A stretch of DNA of 64,000 nt, taken from the NCBI RefSeq assembly GCF_000344135.1, contig NZ_BAOP01000008.1, forward strand, positions 100,236-164,235, given 5' to 3'. Below the pieces are notes generated by a model. The model was not told the origin of the DNA. It saw only the letters and a program-made list of their open reading frames with translations, and made no database searches. Made by a program: the position numbers and the translations under genes. This stretch comes from Gordonia malaquae NBRC 108250. GTDB lineage: Bacteria > Actinomycetota > Actinomycetes > Mycobacteriales > Mycobacteriaceae. This document shows, one piece after another, positions 1 through 7,893 of the stretch (position 1 is the first letter of the stretch; every line of letters begins with the position of its first letter).

Positions 1-1
1 T

Positions 2-409
2 GAACACGGCGTGGCTCATTCGATTCACCGCGCCTCGATCGACTACGACGACGGCGAAGACACGTGGGCGACGTACATCGCACTCGATCATCGCGTCCAC
101 GACAAGCAGGCTGAGACGATCCACCGCGCGTTCGAGGAGTGGCTTCGGAGTACGGGACTGCCTCCGTCGGGCTCTGCGCCGATATCCTCGGCGGCACTGT
201 TCGGGCCACAGATGAAAGGTGGCTACTTCATCCTTCACCCGCCGATGTCCAGGGTCGCCGGCAGCGACACCGGGCACAGGTGGGTTCTCATCACCGAACC
301 CCGACGCGCCGCCGACGATGTGATCGTCACACCGATACCGGAGCCGAAGAAGCTCGCACGGATCCGGCGCAGGCTCAGCCGGAAGGCAGATCACCGGAGC
401 GCGCTGTGA
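2..409 (+). CDS. Hypothetical protein, 5' end outside window
   Basis: The frame is open from base 2, so the true start probably lies before the window; a GTG at base 11 is the first start candidate inside it. About 135 residues are visible. They are soluble-looking, with a Trp/Tyr-containing N-terminal half and a strongly basic C-terminus (a KKLARIRRRLSRK run). I recognise no domain. The stop codon overlaps the GTG of the next gene by 4 bases, so it is the first visible member of a five-gene translationally coupled operon running to about base 2876. Function unknown. Confidence 0.6.
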   Translation, partial: EHGVAHSIHRASIDYDDGEDTWATYIALDHRVHDKQAETIHRAFEEWLRSTGLPPSGSAPISSAALFGPQMKGGYFILHPPMSRVAGSDTGHRWVLITEPRRAADDVIVTPIPEPKKLARIRRRLSRKADHRSAL

Positions 410-1011
410 TCGGGTTCGGGAGCAATCGGCCGCGTGACGAGTCCGCAGAGTTCTGGGCGAGCCGAGCGAAGACGCCGAAGACTCGGACGCGGATACGTTG
501 CCTATCAGTGCTTCATGATGTCTCCGGCGGCATCCTCCTGGTCGGGATGGGCCTCTTTGTCCTCATGATCGGCGTGAGCATCGTTCTCGCCGTCTGGTTC
601 GCGATCGCGCACATCAACCGTCCGGACGTCTTCCTCTGGGGGTTCGGGATCGCACTCGGAGTCGTCGTCCTCGGTGCGACAGCGGAGGTCGTGGTCAGCG
701 GTCGGCTCGAAGAGGCCAAGTATGCGGATGCGAACACAGCTGCAGGGGTCGTCGACAGTGTCACGACAACGCAGGAGACGGGCGGCGAGGGTGATGTCGT
801 CACCGTCTTTCACGTCAACGTGACCGCGCGGATCTCCGAAGAGCTCGTGCTGCGACGGCGCATGGAGGTCTGGGAGCGGGACAACGGGAACCCGGACGAG
901 ACCTGGACCGGCCGGACGATCCGCTTCCGACACAACACTGAGGACCCCGACGACCTGTCCGACGCGCGGTTCGACCGCCTGCCGGACTGGACAGCGAAGG
1001 AGGCCGGGTGA
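406..1011 (+). CDS. Membrane protein, DUF3592-like
   Basis: The 201-residue protein begins at a GTG that overlaps the upstream stop (GTGA), which I prefer to the much longer in-frame extension lying over the first gene. Two hydrophobic segments occupy roughly residues 42-68 and 76-100. The soluble remainder has a beta-rich pattern, starting GVVDSVTTTQ and ending with a receptor-like RIRFRHNTEDP motif, that resembles DUF3592 proteins (two TM segments with an exported small beta domain). The family assignment is by general pattern only. Its stop overlaps the next ATG by one base, so the genes are probably cotranslated. Confidence 0.6.
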   Translation: MIGFGSNRPRDESAEFWASRAKTPKTRTRIRCLSVLHDVSGGILLVGMGLFVLMIGVSIVLAVWFAIAHINRPDVFLWGFGIALGVVVLGATAEVVVSGRLEEAKYADANTAAGVVDSVTTTQETGGEGDVVTVFHVNVTARISEELVLRRRMEVWERDNGNPDETWTGRTIRFRHNTEDPDDLSDARFDRLPDWTAKEAG

Positions 1012-1676
1012 TGAGAGACCTCGACAAGACCGCAACGGTGCCGAGTGGCACTCGTCGCATGGTCGATCGAATCATGCACCGGCTGTTCGTAGGATCGGGG
1101 CCGGACACATCGTTCCTCATCCGGCACGACTGGGCGATTCCCGTCGTCGTACTCTGCGGTTGCGGCGGGTTCGTGGCGCTCATCGTGCTCGCAATCATCC
1201 AAGGTTGGGCGCCGACGCTGATGGGGATCGTCATCGCAATCGGGCTGGTCAGCGTACTGCTGACGATCCCCACGTTCGTGTATCTGCGCCGTGCGACACG
1301 CGGCCCGCTGCCTGCGCTGGACCGGACTCCGCGCACCGCACGTGTCGTCCTCAACGCCGACGACGCCGACGGCGGACAGACGATTCTCGTCGAATACCGC
1401 GGCGCTGACGGCGTGATGCACAGCGCGCAGTTGGCGGACATCATCGAAGGGTCGCACCAAGACAGATTCACGCCGAATTCGTGCTGGCAGGTGTACGCAT
1501 TCCGCGACGTCGCGCACGCCGACACGGTCGTGTTCCTCACCCAGACGCACGACGACGTGTGGCGTGCCGGGTGGAAACTCGACGGCGTCCGCATCGGCGG
1601 CGAGAGCGGGCCGATCAAGCCGGGCCCTGGGTCACCGTTCCTTCGCGAGGACTCGACATGGGAGTTCACGTCTTGA
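1011..1676 (+). CDS. Membrane protein, unknown function
   Basis: This 221-residue protein starts at an ATG overlapping the previous TGA; a GTG one codon upstream is equally possible. Two transmembrane helices lie around residues 43-65 and 66-88, after a basic N-terminal arm. A soluble C-terminal domain of about 120 residues follows, starting TARVVLNADDADGG and ending with Trp-rich beta-like sequence. The architecture (two helices, then a small domain) matches its upstream neighbour, so the two may be old paralogues. Function is not recognisable. The last 19 bases overlap the next gene. Confidence 0.6.
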   Translation: MRDLDKTATVPSGTRRMVDRIMHRLFVGSGPDTSFLIRHDWAIPVVVLCGCGGFVALIVLAIIQGWAPTLMGIVIAIGLVSVLLTIPTFVYLRRATRGPLPALDRTPRTARVVLNADDADGGQTILVEYRGADGVMHSAQLADIIEGSHQDRFTPNSCWQVYAFRDVAHADTVVFLTQTHDDVWRAGWKLDGVRIGGESGPIKPGPGSPFLREDSTWEFTS

Positions 1677-2569
1677 CTGGCGTTTCACTGGATGGCCGAG
1701 GTGGCTGCTTCCCTCGATACGGCGACTTGGTGTTCCACGCCGAGAATCCCGTTCACACCGTGCGGAAGCGGACCGTGCGCTGGGCGCTGCTCGTCGTCGT
1801 CGCGGTGGTGGTGACTGCTGTGGTCATGACATGGCTTCTTCGCACCATGGCGCCCGGAGGAGTACCGCCGTGGTGGATCTATCCGCCGCTCCTCGCCGCG
1901 TGGTTCGTGCTGCTGTGGAGCGTGCCGGAGCTCCTCGGCCTCATCTTGGCGTGGCGGCAGGTGGGCTGGTCAGTCGATGTGTATGAGCAAGGTGTCGTCG
2001 AATCGAGGTTCGGCGCCGTCCGGCAGGCGATGCCGTTCGCGGGTGGCGTGATCGACCCGAGCAGGGCCCTATTCGCGTCCCCGCACCCGGACGAAGGCCC
2101 CGGGCTTCTCACTGCCCCGTGGAAGGGCGAGCTCATTCAAGTGCCGTCGGAGATCCGGGCCGCCGCCCAGCCGATTCTCGTGCGGGAGACCCTGGCCCGC
2201 CTGAGCCGTGGAGATCGTGTCGATTTTCCCGGCACACACGACCCGAAGCCGGGAATCACACTGACGTCGGACCGGATGAGGGTTCCGAACGGGCACGAAT
2301 TCGAGATCGCGAGGATGCGGATCCAGTACTCCAAGTCCAATAGTGACAATGCCGGCTATGTGGTGGTGGACGACCCCTGTCGCGCCGACGGATTTCACAT
2401 CCTCACCGACGAGATCGAGAAGGGATTCCACGCCCAAGGCGGGCACGGCGTGCCGGGGCTGCAGCGACCGAGTCCCAACCTCGCCGTCGTGCGAGAGACG
2501 CTGCACGTCCTTGTCGACCCCGACGGTCACCGGGTGATGTATCGCGCGCAGCAGCAGGAGGGCGAGTGA
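1658..2569 (+). CDS. Membrane protein, unknown function
   Basis: I place the start at the ATG at 1658 (MGVHVLTGVSLDG). The longer frame upstream is Arg-rich and is an out-of-phase reading of the preceding gene. The product has 303 residues, with two transmembrane helices around residues 42-65 and 75-100. A cytoplasmic or extracellular domain of about 190 residues contains VDVYEQGVVESRFG, which resembles the beginning of PH-like bacterial domains. No catalytic motif is evident. It overlaps the gene before by 19 bases and is separated from the next by one base, so it belongs to the same operon. Confidence 0.6.
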   Translation: MGVHVLTGVSLDGRGGCFPRYGDLVFHAENPVHTVRKRTVRWALLVVVAVVVTAVVMTWLLRTMAPGGVPPWWIYPPLLAAWFVLLWSVPELLGLILAWRQVGWSVDVYEQGVVESRFGAVRQAMPFAGGVIDPSRALFASPHPDEGPGLLTAPWKGELIQVPSEIRAAAQPILVRETLARLSRGDRVDFPGTHDPKPGITLTSDRMRVPNGHEFEIARMRIQYSKSNSDNAGYVVVDDPCRADGFHILTDEIEKGFHAQGGHGVPGLQRPSPNLAVVRETLHVLVDPDGHRVMYRAQQQEGE

Positions 2570-2570
2570 T

Positions 2571-2876
2571 GTGAAAGTGCTCGACACGATGTTCGGGTGG
2601 CGGCGACGCCGACGACTGCGAGCAAGGAGCGTCCGTCTCACCGGCCCGCAGGTGCGTGCGGTTGTGACAGACGTGCGACGCTCCAGGGGAAGCAACGTGC
2701 ACGACTACTACACGGTGACACTCGAGTTCACCGACTCCACGGGTACCACGCGCTCGCACGTGGCCGGAACGCGCACGCACAAGCCGCTCGTCGGGAGCAG
2801 GCATTGGATCCGGTACGACCCGAAGGAGCCGGGCCGAAAGTCGACGAGGTTCGTCGAGTGGGAGCGCAGACGGTGA
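2571..2876 (+). CDS. Small DUF3592-like protein
   Basis: This 101-residue protein begins at a GTG one base after the preceding stop. A very basic N-terminus (FGWRRRRRLRARS) is followed by a small beta domain. It contains VRAVVTDVRRSRG, then HDYYTVTLEFTDSTG, and ends with a WIRYDPKEPG motif. This is the expected order in DUF3592 domains: a strand, Tyr-x-Val-x-Phe-x-Asp-x-x-Gly, then Tyr-x-Pro near the end. It lacks the membrane helices of its operon partners. It is the last gene of the five-gene cluster; a convergent peptidase gene follows 160 bases later. Confidence 0.6.
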   Translation: MKVLDTMFGWRRRRRLRARSVRLTGPQVRAVVTDVRRSRGSNVHDYYTVTLEFTDSTGTTRSHVAGTRTHKPLVGSRHWIRYDPKEPGRKSTRFVEWERRR

Positions 2877-3037
2877 GTGCCCGGCCTCAGCGCAGCTGCT
2901 GCGGCAGCGACCCACAGAACCAGCCCACAGTGCGACCTTACCCAAGGCCCCGACCGGGCCGATGCCGATCCGTGTCGAGTGTTCGCGCCAGGAGCTATTC
3001 GGTCTCGTTCGGATGAGTGGTCGACGGCACCGTCAGA

Positions 3038-3745
3038 TCAGGGCTGGACGCCGCGCTTCTTCAACCACGTCTGCGGGTTGATCGGGGTTCCAGCAGAGTT
3101 GTGGACTTCGTAATGCAGGTGCGGGCCGGTGGAATTACCGCGGCTGCCGACGGTGCCGATCTTGTCGCCCGCCTTCACCTTCTCGCCCGCGTGCACGAAG
3201 ATCTGCTCGACGTGACCGAAGATCGCGGTGGTGCCGTCGTCCTGTCGGACCCGAATCCACTGGCCGTAGCCGGAGGCCGGGCCTGCTTCGAGGACCACGC
3301 CGTCGGTCACGGCGTACACCGGGGTGCCGGTCTTGTTGGCGATGTCGACGCCGTTGTGGTGGGTGCCCCAGCGCGAGCCGTAGGTCGATGTGACCGTGCC
3401 GCTGACCGGCTTGACGGCACTCCCTTGGCCGGGCGCGGTCGGCAACAAGTCGCGGAGCGCGTTGTCGAGGTCCTTCGGCAGATTCTCGGGCACCTGCAGG
3501 TTCTTCGGCAGTTCAACGCCCTTCGGGAGCGTGATCGGCGACGAAGGCTTGGCAGCGGCTTCACTGGCGGTCGCACCGGCCAGGCCGATCGCACCGGCGA
3601 AGGCGACGACGGCGCCGATACGTACTGGCACCTTGGTCCGGCTTGACTGGGCCACCCGGTGGCGGCCCGCCTCACGGGTCCGCGAGGTGATGCCGAGGTC
3701 GGCGAGGGTCACAGTGTTTTCAGCAGTCGCGCGGTGTCGAGACAC
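3038..3745 (-). CDS. M23 family metallopeptidase (LytM-type endopeptidase)
   Basis: Predicted zinc endopeptidase acting on peptidoglycan cross-links outside the membrane. The 235-residue product has a hydrophobic export segment around residues 40-62 (VGIAGAV-like, ending near SEAAAK), a Pro/Leu-rich linker, and a C-terminal M23 domain. The domain shows the metal ligand motif HNGVDIA and the second motif HLHYE near the C-terminus, both intact. I place the start at GTG (VSRHRATAENTV); the much longer open frame upstream is antisense to the symporter gene. The start is uncertain because the ribosome-binding site is weak. The gene stands alone, convergent with the preceding operon and divergent from the symporter. 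Confidence 0.85.
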   Translation of the reverse strand: MSRHRATAENTVTLADLGITSRTREAGRHRVAQSSRTKVPVRIGAVVAFAGAIGLAGATASEAAAKPSSPITLPKGVELPKNLQVPENLPKDLDNALRDLLPTAPGQGSAVKPVSGTVTSTYGSRWGTHHNGVDIANKTGTPVYAVTDGVVLEAGPASGYGQWIRVRQDDGTTAIFGHVEQIFVHAGEKVKAGDKIGTVGSRGNSTGPHLHYEVHNSAGTPINPQTWLKKRGVQP

Positions 3746-3946
3746 AGCCTGTCCATTCAGCGGTAGGTAACGTTTTGGATACGGTAAGGACACGGCGAGG
3801 CTACTTGACTGGTCGCCGCCGCGCCAGTCGGCACCCTCGTGCGTCCGGTGGGAGAGTCGTCGGACGCTGTGGGCGCGTAGTCCGCCGACATGCCGCCGAA
3901 CAGGTGACGCCCGGTGCCCGCGGCGATCGTGGATAGACTCCCGCCA

Positions 3947-5419
3947 ATGGACTCTCTCGACAATGCCGTTGTGTGGTTCAACGACCACTACGGCTACGTG
4001 CTCATTGTTCTCTTGGTCGGAGCGGGTCTCTGGTGGGGGACGCGGACGCTGCTGGTCCAGATCCGGATGGCGCCCGAGATGGCGCGGGCGATCAAGGAGC
4101 AGCCGCCCAAAGCGGAGTCGGGTGCGGCTCAGATCTCGGCGTTCCGAGCGTTCTGCATCTCTGCGGCGTCCCGCGTGGGCACCGGCAATGTCGCAGGTGT
4201 CGCCGTGGCGCTCACGATCGGTGGACCGGGCGCGGTGTTCTGGATGTGGATGCTCGCGATCATCGGCGGCGCGACCGCCTTCGTCGAATCGACTCTGGGG
4301 CAGCTCTACAAGGTCCGCGACGGCGTCGACTATCGCGGCGGTCCTGCCTACTACCTGAGCCGAGGGATCAAGAACCGGAAGGTCGGCATCGCCATGGCGT
4401 TCGTGTTCGCGATGGCGATCACGTTCACCTACGGATTCGTGTTCAACGCGGTGCAGTCCAACTCGATCACGTCGGCGGTCGATCTTGCTGTCGACGTCGA
4501 CGGCGAGTGGCTCCCGTACGTGATCGGAGGCGTACTGGCCGTTCTGACGGCGGCGGTGATTTTCGGCGGAGTCCACCGCATCTCCGGTGTCTCCCAGGTG
4601 CTGGTCCCGGCGATGGCGGTGCTGTACGTCGGGCTCGCACTGCTGGTGGTGCTGACCAACCTGACGCAGCTTCCCGGTGTGGTCCGCGACATCGTCGAGT
4701 CGGCCTTCGGGTGGCGCGAATTCGTCGGCGGCGGAGTGTGGGCGGCGATCATGCAGGGCATGCGTCGTGGACTGTTCTCCAACGAAGCGGGCATGGGATC
4801 GACACCGAACGCCGCCGCGACCGCGGCCGTGTCCCATCCGGTGAAGCAAGGTCTCGTGCAGACTCTCGGCGTCTACTTCGACACCCTGATCGTCTGCTCG
4901 GCCACGGCGTTCATCATTCTGCTGTCCAACCCGGACTACGGAAGCGACCTCGAAGGTGTGCAACTGACGCAGACGGCGCTCGCGCAGCAGATCGGATCCT
5001 GGGCGGGCCCGCTCCTGGCGGTGATCCTGTTCTTCCTCGCGTTCAGCTCCGTGATCGGCAATTACTACTACGGCGAAACGAACATCGCGTTCTTCACGCG
5101 GCGCCGGTGGGTGCTCAACGTGTTCCGACTGATCGTGGTCGGGTTCGTCTTCTTCGGTGCGATCGCCAAGGTGTCCCTGGTCTGGAATCTCGCGGACCTC
5201 TTCTCCTCAGTGATGGCGACGGTGAACGTCGTCGGACTGTTCGCGATCGGCGGCGTCGCGGTCCTGCTGCTGCGCAATTACTCGGAGCAGCGATCGCGCG
5301 GCCTCGATCCGGTGTTCCACCGCGACGACATCCCCGGACTCACCGGAGTCGAATGCTGGGACGGCACCGACCCGGAGACGATCAGAGAGCCTGCTCGCGT
5401 TGTGGATGTGCGGCAGTGA
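3947..5419 (+). CDS. AGCS family amino acid:cation symporter
   Basis: Inner-membrane sodium- or proton-coupled uptake of alanine, glycine or related amino acids (alanine-or-glycine:cation symporter family). The 490-residue protein has about ten hydrophobic segments. It carries the family signatures GTGNVAGVAVALTIGGPGAVFWMW (positions about 81-104, shortened here to its core GTGN and GGPGA) and a later NEAGMGSTPNAAA loop. The ATG at 3947 is preferred because TAGACT, a good -10, ends 7 bases before it, so the transcript is probably leaderless. Substrate cannot be told from sequence. The gene is monocistronic, followed closely by the NAD-salvage promoter. Confidence 0.88.
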   Translation: MDSLDNAVVWFNDHYGYVLIVLLVGAGLWWGTRTLLVQIRMAPEMARAIKEQPPKAESGAAQISAFRAFCISAASRVGTGNVAGVAVALTIGGPGAVFWMWMLAIIGGATAFVESTLGQLYKVRDGVDYRGGPAYYLSRGIKNRKVGIAMAFVFAMAITFTYGFVFNAVQSNSITSAVDLAVDVDGEWLPYVIGGVLAVLTAAVIFGGVHRISGVSQVLVPAMAVLYVGLALLVVLTNLTQLPGVVRDIVESAFGWREFVGGGVWAAIMQGMRRGLFSNEAGMGSTPNAAATAAVSHPVKQGLVQTLGVYFDTLIVCSATAFIILLSNPDYGSDLEGVQLTQTALAQQIGSWAGPLLAVILFFLAFSSVIGNYYYGETNIAFFTRRRWVLNVFRLIVVGFVFFGAIAKVSLVWNLADLFSSVMATVNVVGLFAIGGVAVLLLRNYSEQRSRGLDPVFHRDDIPGLTGVECWDGTDPETIREPARVVDVRQ

Positions 5420-5423
5420 GTCG

Positions 5424-5459
5424 GATGAAAAGTAATTGACTCGAACTGAGTTTTTCATC
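5424..5459. promoter_or_regulatory. Promoter with overlapping inverted repeat, candidate NrtR operator
   Basis: The arms GATGAAAA and TTTTCATC (8 bp, with two further G-T pairs inside) bracket a 16-base core holding the smaller dyad ACTC-N5-GAGT. A likely promoter sits on it: TTGACT at 5436-5441, 16 bases, then TCTAAC at 5458-5463, upstream of pnuC. The repeat therefore covers the -35 and spacer, as an operator would. The alternative is a terminator for the symporter gene, since the right arm is T-rich. Assignment to the NUDIX-type regulator encoded in the same operon is inference. Confidence 0.45.
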
Positions 5460-5495
5460 TAACGTCATGGCACGACAACCTCGAGGGGAAGTGCC

Positions 5496-6137
5496 ATGAA
5501 CGTCATCGACATGCTGAACACCACGGTGTTCACGATCGGGAATCAACCGTTGACGGCGGTCGAGGTGCTCGGCTTCGTGACCGGAGCCCTCTGCGTGTGG
5601 GCGGTGACGCGTCAGTGGTGGTGGAACTGGCCGATCGGCATCGCCAACAACGTTGTGTTCATCGTCCTGTTCCTCGGCGCCGGCCTTTACGCGGACACCG
5701 TCTTACAGGTGATCTTCGTGCTGCTCGGCCTGTACGGCTGGTGGATGTGGCGGCGTGCAGGCACTGCGACAGACTTGCCGGTCCGGCGTGTGACGGCACC
5801 CGAGGCGGCGGCCGGGGTGCTGGCGACAGCAGCCGGAACCGTCGCCGTCGCCCTGCTTCTGCACAGCCAGACCGACTCCACCGTGCCGTGGCCGGACGCC
5901 TTCATCCTCGCCGCATCGCTGCTGGCCACGTGGGGGCAGGCGCGGAAGATCATCGAGCAGTGGTGGGTGTGGATCGTCGTCGACATCGTCTCGATCCCGC
6001 TGTACGTGCACAAGGGACTGTGGCTCACCGCGATCCTGTACGCGGGCTTCCTCTGCCTGTGCATCGACGGCCTGCGACGGTGGCGTCGTGATCTCGCCGC
6101 CCAGGCGGACACGCCCGACGTGGTGGTCGTGGGATGA
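5496..6137 (+). CDS. pnuC: Nicotinamide riboside transporter PnuC
   Basis: Integral membrane facilitator for nicotinamide riboside, the NAD precursor. The 213-residue product has about seven hydrophobic segments and the PnuC-typical aromatic stretches: QWWWNWPIGIANN near residue 45, LYGWWMWRR near residue 83, and WVWIVVDIVSIPLY near residue 160. Length fits the family. A GAGGGGAAG ribosome-binding site precedes the ATG by about 6 bases. Its stop overlaps the nadR start in ATGA, so transporter and trapping kinase are translationally coupled. This is the usual functional pairing: uptake by facilitated diffusion, then phosphorylation to hold the substrate inside. Confidence 0.93.
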   Translation: MNVIDMLNTTVFTIGNQPLTAVEVLGFVTGALCVWAVTRQWWWNWPIGIANNVVFIVLFLGAGLYADTVLQVIFVLLGLYGWWMWRRAGTATDLPVRRVTAPEAAAGVLATAAGTVAVALLLHSQTDSTVPWPDAFILAASLLATWGQARKIIEQWWVWIVVDIVSIPLYVHKGLWLTAILYAGFLCLCIDGLRRWRRDLAAQADTPDVVVVG

Positions 6138-7249
6138 CGACGGCACTGGTCATCGGGAAGTTCTACCCGCCGCACAACGGTCACCTCGCGCTGATCGAGC
6201 ACGCCGCACGATACGGTCGCGCGGTGGTCCTCGTGATGGCGACGGCGCAGGAGTCCATTCCGCTAGCCGACCGAGTCGGCTGGCTGCGGCAGGCGGCCGC
6301 GCACATGCCGGAGGTGACTGTCGTGGGCGTGCTCGACGACGCACCGGTCGACTACACGTCGTCCGTCGCGTGGACCGCACACGTGCAGGCGATGGTGGTG
6401 GCACTGCGGGTGAACGGCATGCCATTGCCAGACGTGGTCGTCTCGAGCGAGAGCTACGGCGAACGGCTCGCAGCCGAACTGGGTGCTGCCGCCGACCTGT
6501 ACGACCCGTCCCGCTCGGGCGTCTCGGTCAGCGGCACCGCGGTCCGTGCCGACGTGGTCGGCCGGTGGGAACAGCTCCCGGAACCCGTGCGGCTCGGGCT
6601 GGCGACGCGGATCATCGTCGTCGGCGCCGAATCGACGGGCACGACGACCCTCGCCACTGGACTGGTCGACCATTACCGATCGCTGCCCGGCCACCACGGC
6701 ATGCGGCGAGTCGAGGAGTACGGCCGCGAGTTCACGTACTCGCTGTACCGCCAGACGTGCGACGCGGCGGCACGTGCCGGACGACCGACTCCGACACTCG
6801 ACGACCTCCACTGGACCACTGAGCAGTTCACCGCGATCGCCGCGGAGCAGACGCGCCGCGAGAACGACGCGGCTCGCGCACATCCGCTGGTCATCGCCGA
6901 CACAGATGCCTTCGCGACCATGCTGTGGGAGCGGCGGTATGTCGGCTCGCACAGTACGGGGGCGCTCACCGCCGCGACGTCAGAACTGCCCAGGCGCGCG
7001 CTGTACCTGGTGACCGATCACGTCGGCGTCCCGTTCGAGCAGGACGGTTGGCGCGATGGCGAACACATCCGAGCCACGATGCACGACTGGTTCGTCGACG
7101 AGCTGACCGCCGCCGGGCATTCGTGGGTTCTCCTGCGGGGATCACCTGCCGAGCGTCTCGACTACGCGATCGCGACCATCGACGCGGCGTGGCGTAGAGC
7201 GTGTCGTTTCGACTCCCCGGAGTGGGCAGAACAGACTGTGCTCGCATGA
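6134..7249 (+). CDS. nadR: NadR-type NMN adenylyltransferase / ribosylnicotinamide kinase
   Basis: Bifunctional cytoplasmic enzyme of NAD salvage: an N-terminal nucleotidyltransferase domain (NMN + ATP to NAD) and a C-terminal kinase domain (nicotinamide riboside + ATP to NMN). The 371-residue protein starts with the adenylyltransferase signature GKFYPPHNGH, with the catalytic His pair at residues 14 and 17. A P-loop GAESTGTTTL begins at residue 164, followed by a Walker-B-like VIADTDAFAT. Unlike enterobacterial NadR there is no N-terminal helix-turn-helix, so repression must come from elsewhere; the next gene supplies a candidate. Both junctions in the operon are 4-base ATGA overlaps. Confidence 0.92.
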   Translation: MTTALVIGKFYPPHNGHLALIEHAARYGRAVVLVMATAQESIPLADRVGWLRQAAAHMPEVTVVGVLDDAPVDYTSSVAWTAHVQAMVVALRVNGMPLPDVVVSSESYGERLAAELGAAADLYDPSRSGVSVSGTAVRADVVGRWEQLPEPVRLGLATRIIVVGAESTGTTTLATGLVDHYRSLPGHHGMRRVEEYGREFTYSLYRQTCDAAARAGRPTPTLDDLHWTTEQFTAIAAEQTRRENDAARAHPLVIADTDAFATMLWERRYVGSHSTGALTAATSELPRRALYLVTDHVGVPFEQDGWRDGEHIRATMHDWFVDELTAAGHSWVLLRGSPAERLDYAIATIDAAWRRACRFDSPEWAEQTVLA

Positions 7250-7887
7250 CCGACCAGCCGTTGATCGCCGTCGACGTGGTCCCGGTCGCCTGGACACAGG
7301 CCGGGCTCGTCGTCGGCACTGCCCGCAGACGGTTCGAACCGTTCATCGGACGGTTCGCACTGCCCGGCGTCCTCCTCGGCGCCGGTGAACGGCTGTCCGA
7401 CGCGGCGGGCCGAGCGCTCGACAGCAAGGCGGGGATCGGCGCGTCCTCGGTGCGGCACCTGTTTCAGATCGGCGCGTTCGACGGCCCGGACCGTGAACCG
7501 CGTCGTCATGCGATCTCGGTGGCCTTCGTCGCGGTGATCGATCCGGGCGTGGTGGACGGCGGGGCCGCCGAGGTGTCGTGGACGAGGGCCGACGAGGAGT
7601 CTGCTCTGCCGTTCGATCACAACGCGATCGTGGCGGTGGCGCTGACTCAGATCCGACAACGCCTGTGGTCCGACGACGACACCACCCGGGCTCTCACCGG
7701 ACCGTGGTTCTCCACGCCTGACGCTGTGCGCCTCACCAGCGACGTCACCGGACAGCCGGTGCATCAATCGAATCTTCGGCGCGCTCTTGCAGGACACTCG
7801 CGACTGCGGTCCACTCAGGCACCGGACGTCGGCAAGCCGGGGAGACGGCCGCTCGTGTGGGAATGGAGTTCTGCGGACGGGGACTGA
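7246..7887 (+). CDS. nrtR: NUDIX-related transcriptional regulator, NrtR-like
   Basis: Predicted NAD-metabolism repressor: an N-terminal NUDIX domain that senses ADP-ribose or a related metabolite, then a C-terminal winged helix that binds DNA. The 213-residue length and layout fit NrtR. The region corresponding to the Nudix box (residues about 44-65, GERLSDAAGRALDSKAGI) keeps the first Glu but has RALDSK where hydrolases have RELxEE, so catalytic metal ligands are missing and hydrolase activity is unlikely. The C-terminal part (about 150-213) includes VHQSNLRRAL, typical of the NrtR wing region. It is the third gene of the pnuC-nadR operon. The symbol is by analogy. Confidence 0.8.
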   Translation: MTDQPLIAVDVVPVAWTQAGLVVGTARRRFEPFIGRFALPGVLLGAGERLSDAAGRALDSKAGIGASSVRHLFQIGAFDGPDREPRRHAISVAFVAVIDPGVVDGGAAEVSWTRADEESALPFDHNAIVAVALTQIRQRLWSDDDTTRALTGPWFSTPDAVRLTSDVTGQPVHQSNLRRALAGHSRLRSTQAPDVGKPGRRPLVWEWSSADGD

Positions 7888-7893
7888 CCTGCG

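Noticed and set aside
3746..3946. A riboswitch before the M23 peptidase, as found before some cell-wall hydrolases
   Set aside because: I found none of the conserved sequence blocks of the c-di-AMP riboswitch on either strand in this 200-base region.
3746..4963. Long extension of the M23 peptidase frame to 4963
   Set aside because: The added 400 residues are Arg/His-rich, antisense to the symporter, and have no start or domain support.
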